Positions 1 through 10,133 of a stretch of 64,000 nucleotides of DNA are shown piece by piece; position 1 is the stretch's first letter; every line of letters begins with the position of its first letter. This DNA comes from Moringa oleifera (Eukaryota > Streptophyta > Magnoliopsida > Brassicales > Moringaceae), in assembly GCA_021397835.1 (NCBI GenBank), contig JAJFZO010000094.1, positions 8,346,001 through 8,410,000 on the forward strand, read 5' to 3'. A program made the translations under genes and the position numbers. The notes below the pieces were generated by a model. That model saw only the letters and a program-made list of their open reading frames with translations, was not told the DNA's origin and made no database searches.

Positions 1-610
1 GTGAGGCTTGCTGCATGTACCGAGAGAAGCACAATCGCAAGCATGGGCAAATCCAGACTCCATTCTTGATCTCTTTCTTGAGAGTCTTCCAATGGGAGAA
101 GGGACTAAATGCTTGCTTAATCATCTCGTGATTGTTACTCTCCACAAGCAAGCTTTTCAGTTCTGCGAGTCTATACATCCCAATTGCTTAATTCCCTTCC
201 TAGAATTATTTGTAGAACCAGGATAATCCAGGTCTTACGCGGAGGAGGTATGAAGTGTGTCAGTAGTTGTTTGAACTAGATTACAGTGCCTTCAGTAAGG
301 TTTTTGGGTTTCTATCTTCTTTGTTCATATTCTCTGATGATTATAATTATATGATTGTACTTTGTTCATATTCTTTTAATCCAATGCTGGCTTCTACTGC
401 AGGAGGCAAATGTATCCGATTTCCCAGGAACGACCTCTCTGCGAGTTCTTTAGTGAAGCTATTGAACTGAGGCGAAAGGGGAAAACATTGAAGCCCTTCC
501 CATGGGGCTTTGATACATGCGCGCAGATTGCTGTGACAGTACAAGCAGTAAGGTCCATGACCTGAAGCTTGTCTTTGCGGATTGGAGAAATTGCTGGCTG
601 CTTCATTAGA
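1..610 (+). pseudogene. Broken copy of PF03407 nucleotide-diphospho-sugar transferase
   Basis: This is a decayed duplicate of the intact gene that follows at 1156-2530. Bases 8-190 translate to AWANPDSILDLFLESLPMGE and LLNHLVIVTLHKQAF, matching exon 2 of the intact gene. Bases 400-410 keep the start of exon 3 (splice acceptor then GAGGC). Bases 530-600 keep the codons for CCDSTSSKVHDLK and the following DWRN. Compared with the intact copy it lacks about 40 bases near base 40, most of exon 3 including the strand before the cysteine motif, and it changes frame between the pieces, so no continuous product is possible. The upstream end lies outside the window. The retained intron position argues for a genomic tandem duplication, not a retrocopy. 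Confidence 0.75.
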
Positions 611-1155
611 AACAAATACAGAAGGTGCTTTGTGAGATGTTTTGCAACCAATTAAATCTCAATATGTTTCTACTTTTATGGAAATTCCTTGGGAAAATAT
701 GTTTACAGGAAATCAAAATCTTTGATTGTGATTCTTGCCATAATTTGGACCCTAAATTTGTTTTTGGTCATTGATTCACTACCTCAAAAAGAAGGATTGT
801 GTTTCAATTAAAAAAGAAAAATTATTAGTACCCATATGGTATGTGCATAAAATTTTGGATACGGAGACGGTAAAGAATCCGAAACTCCCAATCATCTTCT
901 TTTAGAGGAAATTAGACAATTGGCCTTTTATGCAGTTACAATCAAATCCATCGAACTAAAATACTATCATCCCTATAAACTTCCCCATATTGTCTACATG
1001 GTTAACATGAGTCCTCCGAGATTACTATTAGATTCTGTCTGAATGCGTGTTCAATTTCCTTTCTGAATTCAATTCTTTTTCATCTTGTAACTTATACATA
1101 AACCGTCGGGTTGAGATTAGGAGGTCTTCTCGCAAGATAGATAAAACTTGTGAGA
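611..1155. other. Spacer and 5' region of the intact transferase gene
   Basis: AT-rich non-coding sequence between the broken and the intact copy. It should hold the promoter and 5'UTR of the gene starting at 1156. I see no clear TATA box, repeat or RNA gene. Confidence 0.4.
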
Positions 1156-2530
1156 ATGGTGAAGTCCCCATATTTAGTTATAGGTTCTCTCATCGTCTTC
1201 TTTCTGTACTTGCTTTTGCACAACACCTATGACCCTCCTGCCATGATTGTGAAATCAAAACTTCGCAAGATGCAATCTGTAAGAACCTTATCAATTTGAG
1301 ACTCTTTTGGGCATATTATTATTCTTCTACTTTTTTCCTTGTTTGTAGTCTATATGCATAAGCCTAAGGGTTATCTTATTGATAGCATTTGAAGCATTAA
1401 TTTTATTATATTCATCACTTTTTTCTTGGTTAAAAAAAAATGCATGGTATCAGAAATGTAAATTATCTCATGATCGTTCATTGTAGATGTTCATCTAAGA
1501 ATTTAGAGCTAGAAATTGTTAGTGCATAGTGTTCAATTTCTTTTCACTTGAGCTAAGAGCATGTCATGGCCTGTTACCAGGATTCTGAAAGAGAAGACTT
1601 GCAGCATGTACTGAGAAGAGCAGCAATGCCTGATAAAACGGTCATACTGACAATGGTTAACCGAGCATGGGCACATCCAGATTCCATCCTTGATCTCTTT
1701 CTCCAGAGTTTTCAAATTGGGGAGGGGACTAAACGCTTGTTGAATCATCTTATGATTGTTGCTTTGGATAAACAAGCTTTTAAATACTGCAAGTCCGTGC
1801 ATCCCAATTGCTTTCTCCTTGCAAACATCAAGAAGAAATATACTACCAAGAACCCTCTGGTGAGCCCAGATCATCGTAGTCTTAACCTGATGAGAAATGG
1901 ATTGTTGCTCCAATTGTGTAAATTGGGTTACAGTACCCTTTTCACTGTAAGCTTTCCTTCTCTCACTTCCCTTTCCCTATCCTCTTGATGATCTATCTAT
2001 CATTTTTGTGCATACTTGTAATGCATGTTCTTTGGCTGCAGGAGGCTGATGTGATGTGGTTGAGGAGTCCAATATTACAGTTAGACCCTGGTTCTCAATT
2101 GTCGATTGCATGTCATTTCCACCCTGGAGGTGATCAAGAGATCAGCATCAAAGCAGATGGAGGGGTGTTTTACATTAAATCTGATGAAATGTCTATTGAA
2201 TTCCTCAAGACCTTGCACTTCGGGATGTTCGTGTATCCCACTTACCAGGATCTATCTCTCTGTGAAGTTACCATGCATGATGAAATCACACCAGTTGGAA
2301 TGAAGATTAAGTATCTTAATGAGACCAATTTCGGTGGATTCTGTAACCCAGAAGCTGCAGGTTCCAGCGAGGTATTCACCATGCGGGCAAATTGTTGTGA
2401 CAGTACCAGCAGTAAGGTCCATGACCTCAAGCATGTTCTTGATGATTGGAGAAACATTACTGCTGCAGATAAAGTTGCTTTGAAAGGATCATCTTCATCC
2501 TGGAGAGCTCCCCAAAAATGCAGGGGATGA
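1156..2530 (+). CDS. Nucleotide-diphospho-sugar transferase family protein (PF03407)
   Basis: Predicted Golgi type II glycosyltransferase of the plant At4g15970-like PF03407 family; the donor and acceptor are unknown. Exons 1156-1278, 1581-1946 and 2042-2530 join in phase 0 to give 325 residues. Exon 1 encodes a short cytosolic start and a signal anchor (YLVIGSLIVFFLYLLL, about residues 6-21). Exon 2 carries the AWAHPDSILDLFLQSF segment typical of the family. The exon 2/3 junction rebuilds LGYSTLFT-EADVMWLRSP, where EADVMW occupies the place of the metal- and nucleotide-sugar-binding DxD motif; the family usually has DAD, so the first acidic residue is Glu here. Exon 3 contains the conserved NETNFGGFC and NCCDSTSSKVHDLK blocks. 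Length is near but slightly below the usual family length. A broken tandem copy lies just upstream. Confidence 0.85.
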
Positions 2531-2995
2531 TTTCAGGAATGTTTTTCTCTGAACTGAAATTATTCATTTTCATTTTTAGGGATGAAGAGGCTTAGCAGAC
2601 CATAAGACATGGATAATTCAGTGTCCTTTCTGTATTTCCAACCTTTTATACTATAAAAGCATAAGACATGGATAATTCGGTCTCCTTACTAATTCTTACG
2701 AGATTACTCTTCACAAATCACAACTCAACCAGGGGAAAGGATTTACTGTTTTGTTCAAGACTTTCACTAAATATCACATTGGGGAAACAGCTTATCATAC
2801 ATCTGGTAACCAAATATGAGCAGCATTGCGGAAACAAAATGATTTAGGAATGAAAAATCACTACTTTATATTCAAAAATTACAGGGCAGTGGGTTGATGA
2901 AATACAGATTTCATGTCATGCAACTTACAGGATTGATTAAAAGTTACAAAAATGAAAGTGCAGAGTCTAAAAGTCAAAAGCACGGAGAAATATGA
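2531..2995. other. Convergent 3' spacer
   Basis: Non-coding sequence between two convergent stop codons (transferase on +, bS21c on -). It should hold both 3'UTRs. A short segment containing ATAAGACATGGATAATTC occurs twice, near 2604 and 2661, suggesting a small local duplication. Nothing else is visible. Confidence 0.4.
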
Positions 2996-4629
2996 TCAAT
3001 AAGGAAGGTCCCCTTCAGGCATTTCCCAGTTATCTTCTTCTTCCACTTCTTTGGCATCTGTTGAAGCCTCCTGCTTGTTTTGCTGTGAATATCTTGACTG
3101 GGGGCGTCTGGTTGTTGAGCAAGACAGATGAGCAGTAAATAATCGGCAAGAAGGAAGACTCAACCAGGATAAGAAAGTCCATAAGGGTACACAATACAGG
3201 CAGATAAAGAAACATAATATCTGGAAACTATATGAAGAGGTTAAAAAGCTGGAACACCAACAGCCTGGAAGTAGTATATTTCATTTCAAAAATGTAATGC
3301 CTTATAACATATATGTAACATACATCTGTGCTTAACAAACGCTTAAAAAAAAGAATCAGGATCATCTACTGATCTAATTTTTACTGATCATTTGAAGATA
3401 AAATAAAATGAACAAATCCTGGTTATTTTTATTTTGTTGAATTGTCATATTTCCACACTTTTTCAAAGTCAGCAAAAATCAACAAAAGAAGATCTTGCTC
3501 ATTGCCAGTAGCCTTCCCTACACAACTCAGGGGCTTGAGGATTGGAAGGACCAAGAGGCTCTTCCATGCTACAGAAGCCTGTAGCATAGCATATTGCACT
3601 TTTTAGAAAAATGGTGATTGTGATTTTAACATGCTTCAATTTCCTTCGTTCTCACTCTAGGTGAAGAACTTGTACTCTTAATTGTTCCGATAACTTATTC
3701 AATTGTCTTGGACAGTCATACACAGATTAGCTCGCAGAGCACTTCCACAATAATACTAGTAATTCCCTAAGATCTAAGTGCAATTTCATATCCAGAGGGA
3801 AAAGATTAATGCCATCCACCTAATCAATCTTAACTTTATCCAGAAGCAAAACCCAGAAAAATCATAGACTTTATAAGCTAATTCAAACATTAGCAATGGA
3901 GTGATCATATGAGGGCAAGTTAAAAGTTATCAGCACAAAATAAAATTACAGCAAATGGAAATGAGAAAAAAGGACACTTTCAATGAGAAAATCGAAGTAT
4001 GAAACTCCCAGAAGAAACACTATTTCTCTTAAATTTGAAGAGAAAAACCACTCATTCAACTATGACACCAAAGAATCATCTCCATTTCCCAATATCAGTA
4101 AAACCCAAGAGTTTCTTATGTTCACTTTCCCTTAAATTCTCGCACCAATCAAACAAACAACAAACCAAAACCAGAAGAAAAGAACAAACCTTCGTCGATT
4201 GCGCTTAGCAGCCTCGCGGGACTTCCTCTTCTTCTCATCCTGCTTGTTCTCAAAGAACCTCCTCCTCTTACACTCTTGAATAACCCCGGCTCTCATGACC
4301 TCTCTCCTGAACCTATTAAGCAGCCTCTCCTCGGGCTCGTTCTCGTCCACAAGCACCTGGACATTATACGCTGATTTGAAGAAAAGGGTATTCGCGTATG
4401 CAAGAGAAGGGCAGATGACAGAGGACAGTTCAGTGGATAAAGAAGGAGAAGAAGCAGAAGAAGAATAACCCTCCGGGCCCGCCATCGAAACCAACCCATT
4501 TCTGGGCTTCTGCGTCTGTGGAGGAGAAGGTAGAGTCAGATGGGGTAACGCAGGTTTCGGGGGAGGAGGTGGTGCATTCGAGGGTAGAATGAAGGAGAGA
4601 AAATTGGAGAGAGAGAGTGAGGTGGCCAT
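2996..4629 (-). CDS. GHS1: Plastid 30S ribosomal protein bS21c
   Basis: Small-subunit protein of the chloroplast ribosome. Two exons on the minus strand, 4629-4190 and 3107-2996, join inside an arginine codon and give 183 residues. Residues 1 to about 75 are Ser/Pro-rich and look like a plastid transit peptide. The S21 core begins at NVQVLVDENEPEERLLNRFR (about residue 89) and continues through AGVIQECKRRRFFENKQDEK, then an Arg-rich run completed across the splice junction (NRRR|RPQ). The C-terminal tail is acidic (KEVEEEDNWEMPEGDLPY), as in plant plastid S21 and unlike the short bacterial protein. Arabidopsis GHS1 (glucose hypersensitive 1, At3g27160 from memory) is the named homologue, and the next gene downstream in this window matches its neighbour there. 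Confidence 0.92.
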
Positions 4630-4636
4630 GGATGAC

Positions 4637-4637
<1 letters not shown>

Positions 4638-4667
<30 letters not shown>
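4638..4667. repeat. ATG/GAT trinucleotide microsatellite
   Basis: About ten uninterrupted GAT units start 8 bases upstream of the bS21c start codon, so they lie in its 5'UTR or proximal promoter. Confidence 0.85.
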
Positions 4668-4668
<1 letters not shown>

Positions 4669-7600
4669 GAGTTGTGGATATGAGCTTCGTTAGCCTTTGT
4701 TCATCTTGCTCATCCCTACTCGTCTTTGGGTTCCCACTTGGGCTCACCAACAATGGATTCACCAGGCCTCGGCTTGGTGAGCTGGATCAAGAATCACATT
4801 TGAGCCTTGAATTTAAAGCAGTCCAGGCTTGAGAATTCGGATGAAAGAGGCCCAACTCTCGCATAAGAACAGTAAGAGCATCATCTCATTTTCTCCCATG
4901 AGTTCATTGCCCAACAATTAGCATGAAATCACTGTACAAGTGTAGTGACTGTGACACTCCACACTCAAAAAATGTTCACAATCTTCCTTATGATCTTGCT
5001 TTGTTGGGATTCACTCACATTCTGAATGCCCAATTGGCCAAAACTTGGGTGCCTTTATATTCCATCTAATAAACAAACCCAAATGGTCTCATTTTAAAGG
5101 GACAACAAGATGTGTATTCACAGGCACATGGGTGAGGTCCACCCACCTAAAACGATACTAAAAGCCTAAAAAAAAAACAAGCTTGTATGTTATCTAAGGC
5201 CTCAATAAGCATGGCACTTGTCATTTTTATTGACACTTGAGCATCCCCAAAAAGTGGCCTTGTTTAGGTATAAGAGCCCCTTTAAAAGGGCTTTTTTTTT
5301 CCTTTAAAAAAAATAAAATATTCGGTTAATTTGATTTGATAAAATTTTAATACAAATAAGAATATATTTATTTAATTTATTATATTAATATAAAATAAAT
5401 TTGAATATAATAATTTATTTTATTAAATTATCCTATATCATTTTATAAAAAATCAACTCCTTTCAAATAAAAAAAATTAATTTTTTTAATACCCATCAAA
5501 GATTTGGTGCAAAAGATTGAAGTGTGTGTATCCAATCAAAACAAGAATTAGTGGGTCTACTTTACATTAGACTAATGTTCCCAATCTATGGGCTCAAAAG
5601 CTAGTTAACCATCTTCCGCTTTCATAGCACTAGACTAATTAATATAATGCTTTAATACCCATTATCGAAAATAATATGGCAACCTTGATTTAACGACACC
5701 TACATAATCGCAAATTGTAAGCCTACGTGACTATGGCGACTTTTGGGATTATTTAAAAGTTTGGGTGAAAGAAGAAAACAGAGTATGGAAAAAAGGCAAA
5801 TCCACCCCACTAATCAGTGGATACCCAACGATTAACCTTTTAATTAAACAAACAAGTAGATTGAATTAGGGTTTTTTTCTTAATAAAAAAGTTCACTTGA
5901 AAAGAGAGGGCTTATCCAATGGGGTTGCATTTTCTAGGATTTAAGGCGTGGCATCTCGTCTGCAGTTGGGTTTGATTAAATTAATCAAACCCTAATTTTG
6001 TTAATTGGGTTTTATAATATTGTTGATTAGTACAAAGTGATCAATAGGACAGGTGTAATGGCTTTCATAATTAGTTGGTATTTTATAATACAATGGTTCT
6101 TCTTGGGTGTAGTCATTGTCCACCTTGTTTTCTTGCTCATAGATTGGACTGACTCCCCACTTGTCTTTCCAACATTTTCTTTACAAATACCCACAAGATC
6201 AAAAAAACAAAAAAGGAAAAAGAAAAAGGTTTTTCCTAAAAGAATAGGAAAATTTGATTTTAATGGGTCATAATTAGATAAATAATTATAACATAATAAC
6301 AGAAAATGATCAATAAAAAAATAATACGTATCTCTGCATTCTTCGACCAGTGCGTGACCCTCAAAATTTACTGCCTTTGTAAAAAATACAAAACAAAGAC
6401 TTGCTCTGTTTGCCTCTACGGCTCTACTCAGCACTCACTCTAAAAATTGCTGTTTTCTTCTGCGCACTCTGAGAGAAAGAGCGAAACAGGAAACAGGAAA
6501 CTGACCCTTTCTTTCTCTCTCTTGCTGAAGCTCTTCTTTTTGGAAAACGAAAAAAAAAATTGATGAGGGTGTTGTTGTTGTGTTGATGCTGCTGCTGATG
6601 ATGATAAAAGAGAAAGTAATAAATAAAAATCAAATGCAGGGTATTATAATCCCAACAAAAACGGGTAAAACTAAATTAAGGATAAATCCCCAGCAAATGG
6701 GGTCTTGAATTATTTTTTTCTTTATCAATCTCTGAGCCTTAATGGCCTCCATCTCTCTCTATCTTTTGTTGGTTTCGGTGTTCATATACAGCACTGTGTC
6801 TATATATCTCCTCTTCTCTCTCTTCCTTTACTCCAAATTCTAGGGTTTGTCTCTATGGTGTAAGCCCCGGAGACTATAACCGTCCCCTTCTTTACTGTTA
6901 TTGACTTTGACTTGACTTCTCTGGTAGGCCTCTCCGCTTCTCTCTCTCTCTCTCTCAGTATATGCTAGGTTTGCGTATATATAATCACATACACAGAGAG
7001 ATGCCTATATAAATACACATATGTATACATGGGTGTCTTTGTATAGTTGTAGATCACTCCTGCATACTCTGGCCAGGTTATTGTTTTTTGGTTTTTGTGC
7101 ATGTATGTATACTGGACTATTTACTGGAGCTTTCAAGCTTCTACAGTTTCTGTCTCTCTGTTTTGTTTCCTCTTTGTCTGAGGTTTTGCATGCCTGGTTT
7201 CTTGTGTTTTCTCTTCTCCTTTCTCATCAACCCAGGAAGTGCATATGTTTATCTCTCTTTTCAACTTTTTTTTTTTGTTTTTTTTTTTGAGTTTTCTCTT
7301 TCTGGGTAATGGCGAAGTGTTGATATTGATCAACCCAGGGTATAAAGTGGACTACCTAATTTCAGTATCCATCTGGGTACCCTTACCTGAATGATTATTG
7401 TCAGTTAATCATTTGGGTTTTCCTTCTTTTGATCAATTCTTTGCAAGGAATAAAATGTTTTTGGATCTGAAATCTTTTTCTGATATCAATATTTGTTTCT
7501 AGAGATGATTATGCATGTTTAAGTAAAATTTTTCAAACCCTCCTCTCAGAAACATGGCATGATAGCATGAAATGATATGTTGGTGTTCATTACTCATTCT

Positions 7601-7973
7601 CGGTACTTTTAATATAGGAGTATTTGTATTTTTTTCTCATGGGCCCGATTGCATATTCGCATTAATGGGAAGATTGATAAGGTTTCACTTGACTTTGAAC
7701 TTCTCTCTCTCCCTCTCTATCTTTCTCTCTTCATCTCTTGCAATTGTATTGTTGGTTTGGGTATCTATTTTCACTCAGGATTTGGAGTTTTTGACCAGGC
7801 CATGTCCTATATATGTTCACATATATATCTATCATTTATACTGCTATTATCTACTTCTGAGAACAATTCATTCCTTCAATTTAATCATTTATTATTGATA
7901 CAAAGATTTTGTTTTCTTTTTTACTTGTTGAATTTGACAGAGAATTTCAGTTTTAAGGGCTGCCTGATCCCCT
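4668..7973. other. Long spacer: bS21c promoter, AT-rich stretch, F-box gene 5' region
   Basis: No protein-coding gene recognised. Bases 5279-5490 are strongly AT-rich with A- and T-runs. From about 6780 the plus strand becomes pyrimidine-rich, with a CT microsatellite near 6940-6957, as is usual for plant 5' leader sequence. TATA-like sequences occur near 6800 (TCTATATATCTC) and near 7006 (CCTATATAAATAC); I cannot decide which one is used. Open frames in this stretch are low-complexity F/L/S-rich translations of the pyrimidine tracts. Confidence 0.5.
6924..7940 (+). other. Possible 5'UTR intron of the F-box/kelch gene
   Basis: A donor-like CTG|GTAGGC at 6923/6924 and acceptors ending at 7940 (TTTGACAG) or 7950 (AATTTCAG) bracket T-rich sequence just upstream of the start codon at 7974. 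A leader intron of about 1 kb is plausible but unproven without transcripts. Confidence 0.35.
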
Positions 7974-9209
7974 ATGTCTAAAGATAGAGAACCAGAAGGT
8001 GAAAAACAAAGCCATAGTAAGACTCGTGTGCTTCAAGTTAGCTCCCGGCCCCACCAGTGGCGAAGAAGGAGACCAAACATGAACATGGAAAACAGGCAAG
8101 GCAGTCAAGAAACCATTGGTGGTTCCTCAGGTGAGCAACCTCAGGATGCAGATTACTCACGTGTTCCACAGCTCAGTGATGAGCTAGAGGCCTTGATTTT
8201 GGCTCGTATTCCCCGATCAGAATACTGGAAACTGTATTTCCTTAACAAGCAGTTCTCTTTTCTGCTGAAGAGTGGTGAGATTTTCAAAATCAGGAGGGAA
8301 ATTGGGTTCAGGGAGTCATCTGTTTTTATGTTAGCAGGTGGTGAGAGTAGTTGGTTGGCATTTGATAGGCACTTCAAGTCCTGTAGAAGGCTTCCGAATC
8401 TACCTTCTGATGGGTGCTTCTCACGGGGTGATAAGGAATCACTTTGTGCAGGGACTCATTTGATTGTTTCAGGCAGGGAGATAGGCGGTGTTGTTGTCTG
8501 GAGGTATGAATTGGAAACTAATAAATGGCAGAAAGGGCCATCCATGATCAACCCCAGGTGTTTGTTTGCATCTGCCACTTGTGGCACTCACGCTTTTGTA
8601 GCTGGTGGGATTGGAATAGAGACTGGAGAGAAAGCCCTGAATTCTGCAGAAAGGTATAATCCAGACACTAAATCGTGGGACTACCTTGGAAAGATGCACC
8701 ATAAGAGGCAGCTCTGCTCAGGCTGTTACATGGATGACAAGTTTTATGTGATCGGAGGACGAAATGAGAATGGTAACTATCTGACTTGCGGAGAAGCTTA
8801 CGATGAAGCTACGGACACATGGGAACTGATTCCAGACATGTTGAAAGATACTCCGGTGGAGAGTTTGCAGTCTCCACCCCTTATTGCTGTCGCAAGCAAT
8901 GAGCTTTACTCCCTCGACACTTCCTCTAATGAACTGAGGGTTTACCTGAAGAGCAGCAAGACATGGAAGACATTAGGACCTGTCCCGGTTAGGGCCGATT
9001 TGGTGGGAGGATGGGGTGTGGCATTCAAGTCTCTGGGGAATGAGCTGCTTGTGATAGGTGCCCCATTGATGTCTTCTTCAGGTGATGGCATGACCATATA
9101 CACTTGCTCTCCTAGTTCTAATGCAGAGGAATTGCAGTGGAAGCCTCTTGAGTGCTGCAGACGCCAGCTTAGTCATTTCATTTACAATTGTTCTGTAATG
9201 TTAGCTTGA
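7974..9209 (+). CDS. F-box/kelch-repeat protein, miR2111 target (TML/HOLT type)
   Basis: Predicted substrate-receptor subunit of an SCF E3 ubiquitin ligase. Single-exon CDS of 411 residues. The F-box lies at about residues 61-105 (VPQLSDELEALILARIPRSE, then YWKLYFLNKQFSFLLKSGEI). The rest is a kelch beta-propeller: GG-containing blades include AFVAGGIGIETGEKALNS, AERYNPDTKSWDYLGKMHHK and FYVIGGRNENGNYLTCGEAY. The family is that of At5g60570 and At3g27150. A near-perfect miR2111 complementary site at codons 54-61 identifies it with the At3g27150 (HOLT) / legume TOO MUCH LOVE branch, which in legumes restrains nodulation in roots and is relieved by shoot-derived miR2111. The position next to bS21c and FIGL1 agrees with At3g27150. 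The upstream part probably includes a leader intron. Confidence 0.92.
   Translation: MSKDREPEGEKQSHSKTRVLQVSSRPHQWRRRRPNMNMENRQGSQETIGGSSGEQPQDADYSRVPQLSDELEALILARIPRSEYWKLYFLNKQFSFLLKSGEIFKIRREIGFRESSVFMLAGGESSWLAFDRHFKSCRRLPNLPSDGCFSRGDKESLCAGTHLIVSGREIGGVVVWRYELETNKWQKGPSMINPRCLFASATCGTHAFVAGGIGIETGEKALNSAERYNPDTKSWDYLGKMHHKRQLCSGCYMDDKFYVIGGRNENGNYLTCGEAYDEATDTWELIPDMLKDTPVESLQSPPLIAVASNELYSLDTSSNELRVYLKSSKTWKTLGPVPVRADLVGGWGVAFKSLGNELLVIGAPLMSSSGDGMTIYTCSPSSNAEELQWKPLECCRRQLSHFIYNCSVMLA
8135..8155 (+). promoter_or_regulatory. miR2111 target site in F-box/kelch coding sequence
   Basis: Bases 8137-8155 (AACCTCAGGATGCAGATTA) are exactly complementary to nucleotides 1-19 of plant miR2111 as I recall it (starting UAAUCUGCAUCC, ending UGAGGUUUA). 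Only the two bases at 8135-8136, opposite the miRNA 3' end, mismatch. Slicing would be expected between 8145 and 8146. The site encodes QPQDADY just before the F-box, the place where this site is found in the At3g27150/TML family. Confidence 0.88.
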
Positions 9210-10133
9210 ACATGATTTCCCTAACCCTGAAGGGAATCTACAGAGTTGTTTAATAGGGTTTCTGAATAACTGCTGGTGTCAAGACACTGGATTGTTGTGA
9301 CTGTGTACTTAGTGAGGCTCATTCCTATCCTCTTGATAATATTCGGGTGATTTTCTCTTCTCTTATCTTCATTTTCAATGTTTTGGAAAAGAAGATTATC
9401 TAATGAGAGAAAATCTGCATACTGGTCTACATTTATCCCCAGTAAGGCATTTGAGATTTCTGCTTGATTGTTTGGGATCGTAGAGCTAGTCCACTGAACT
9501 CTAATTCTCTTAGAATTTAAGACCCAAGTTGTTGATCTGAGAATTCAGCCAGAAGAAACACCAGGCATGAGAAAATGACCAGGAGATCATCTAAACTCCT
9601 GCAAGGGCCAGAGTCTGAGAATCTCACCATTTGCAACAAAAAGGTCCACCCAATGCACAAATAGTATCCATATCCGAAACAAGGTAATAACATATGGAAA
9701 TAGTTTGCAGTGGAACTGGCAAAGTTCTTTCACAGCAACCATTTGATCTTGTGCATCTTTTGTGTTTCATTTGAAATTGAAACAGGTTACAACAGGGTTA
9801 CTAATTACCAACCCAATTAGAATAGAAAAAAACATGGCAGCACTTGGAAATTTTCACAAGTGACATTGTTATTGCTTGGCACAACCTGTGAAGACAAACT
9901 ATCTACTAACATGTTTTATCCATATTACAAACAAACGTGAAAAGAAATTAAAGCTTGTAGTCAAAAGAAATTCTGACCACTAAAATCATACTTCAGAACA
10001 GGATCCATTCTCAATCAAGTCATCTGAAACAAAACACCTTTTAAGTTATGGGAGAAAATCAAAGAAATTGATGACTAGAACCACTGAAATAGCCGCATGT
10101 CCATGCAGAAGCACCACCATGTAGAGCCTGACT
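9210..10133. other. Convergent 3' spacer between F-box and RPL17 genes
   Basis: Non-coding; expected to hold both 3'UTRs. No repeat or further gene seen. Confidence 0.4.

Noticed and set aside
6027..6434. Minus-strand frame of 135 codons in the spacer before the F-box gene
   Set aside because: Low-complexity Phe/Leu/Lys composition from AT-rich DNA; no family resemblance or transcript signals.
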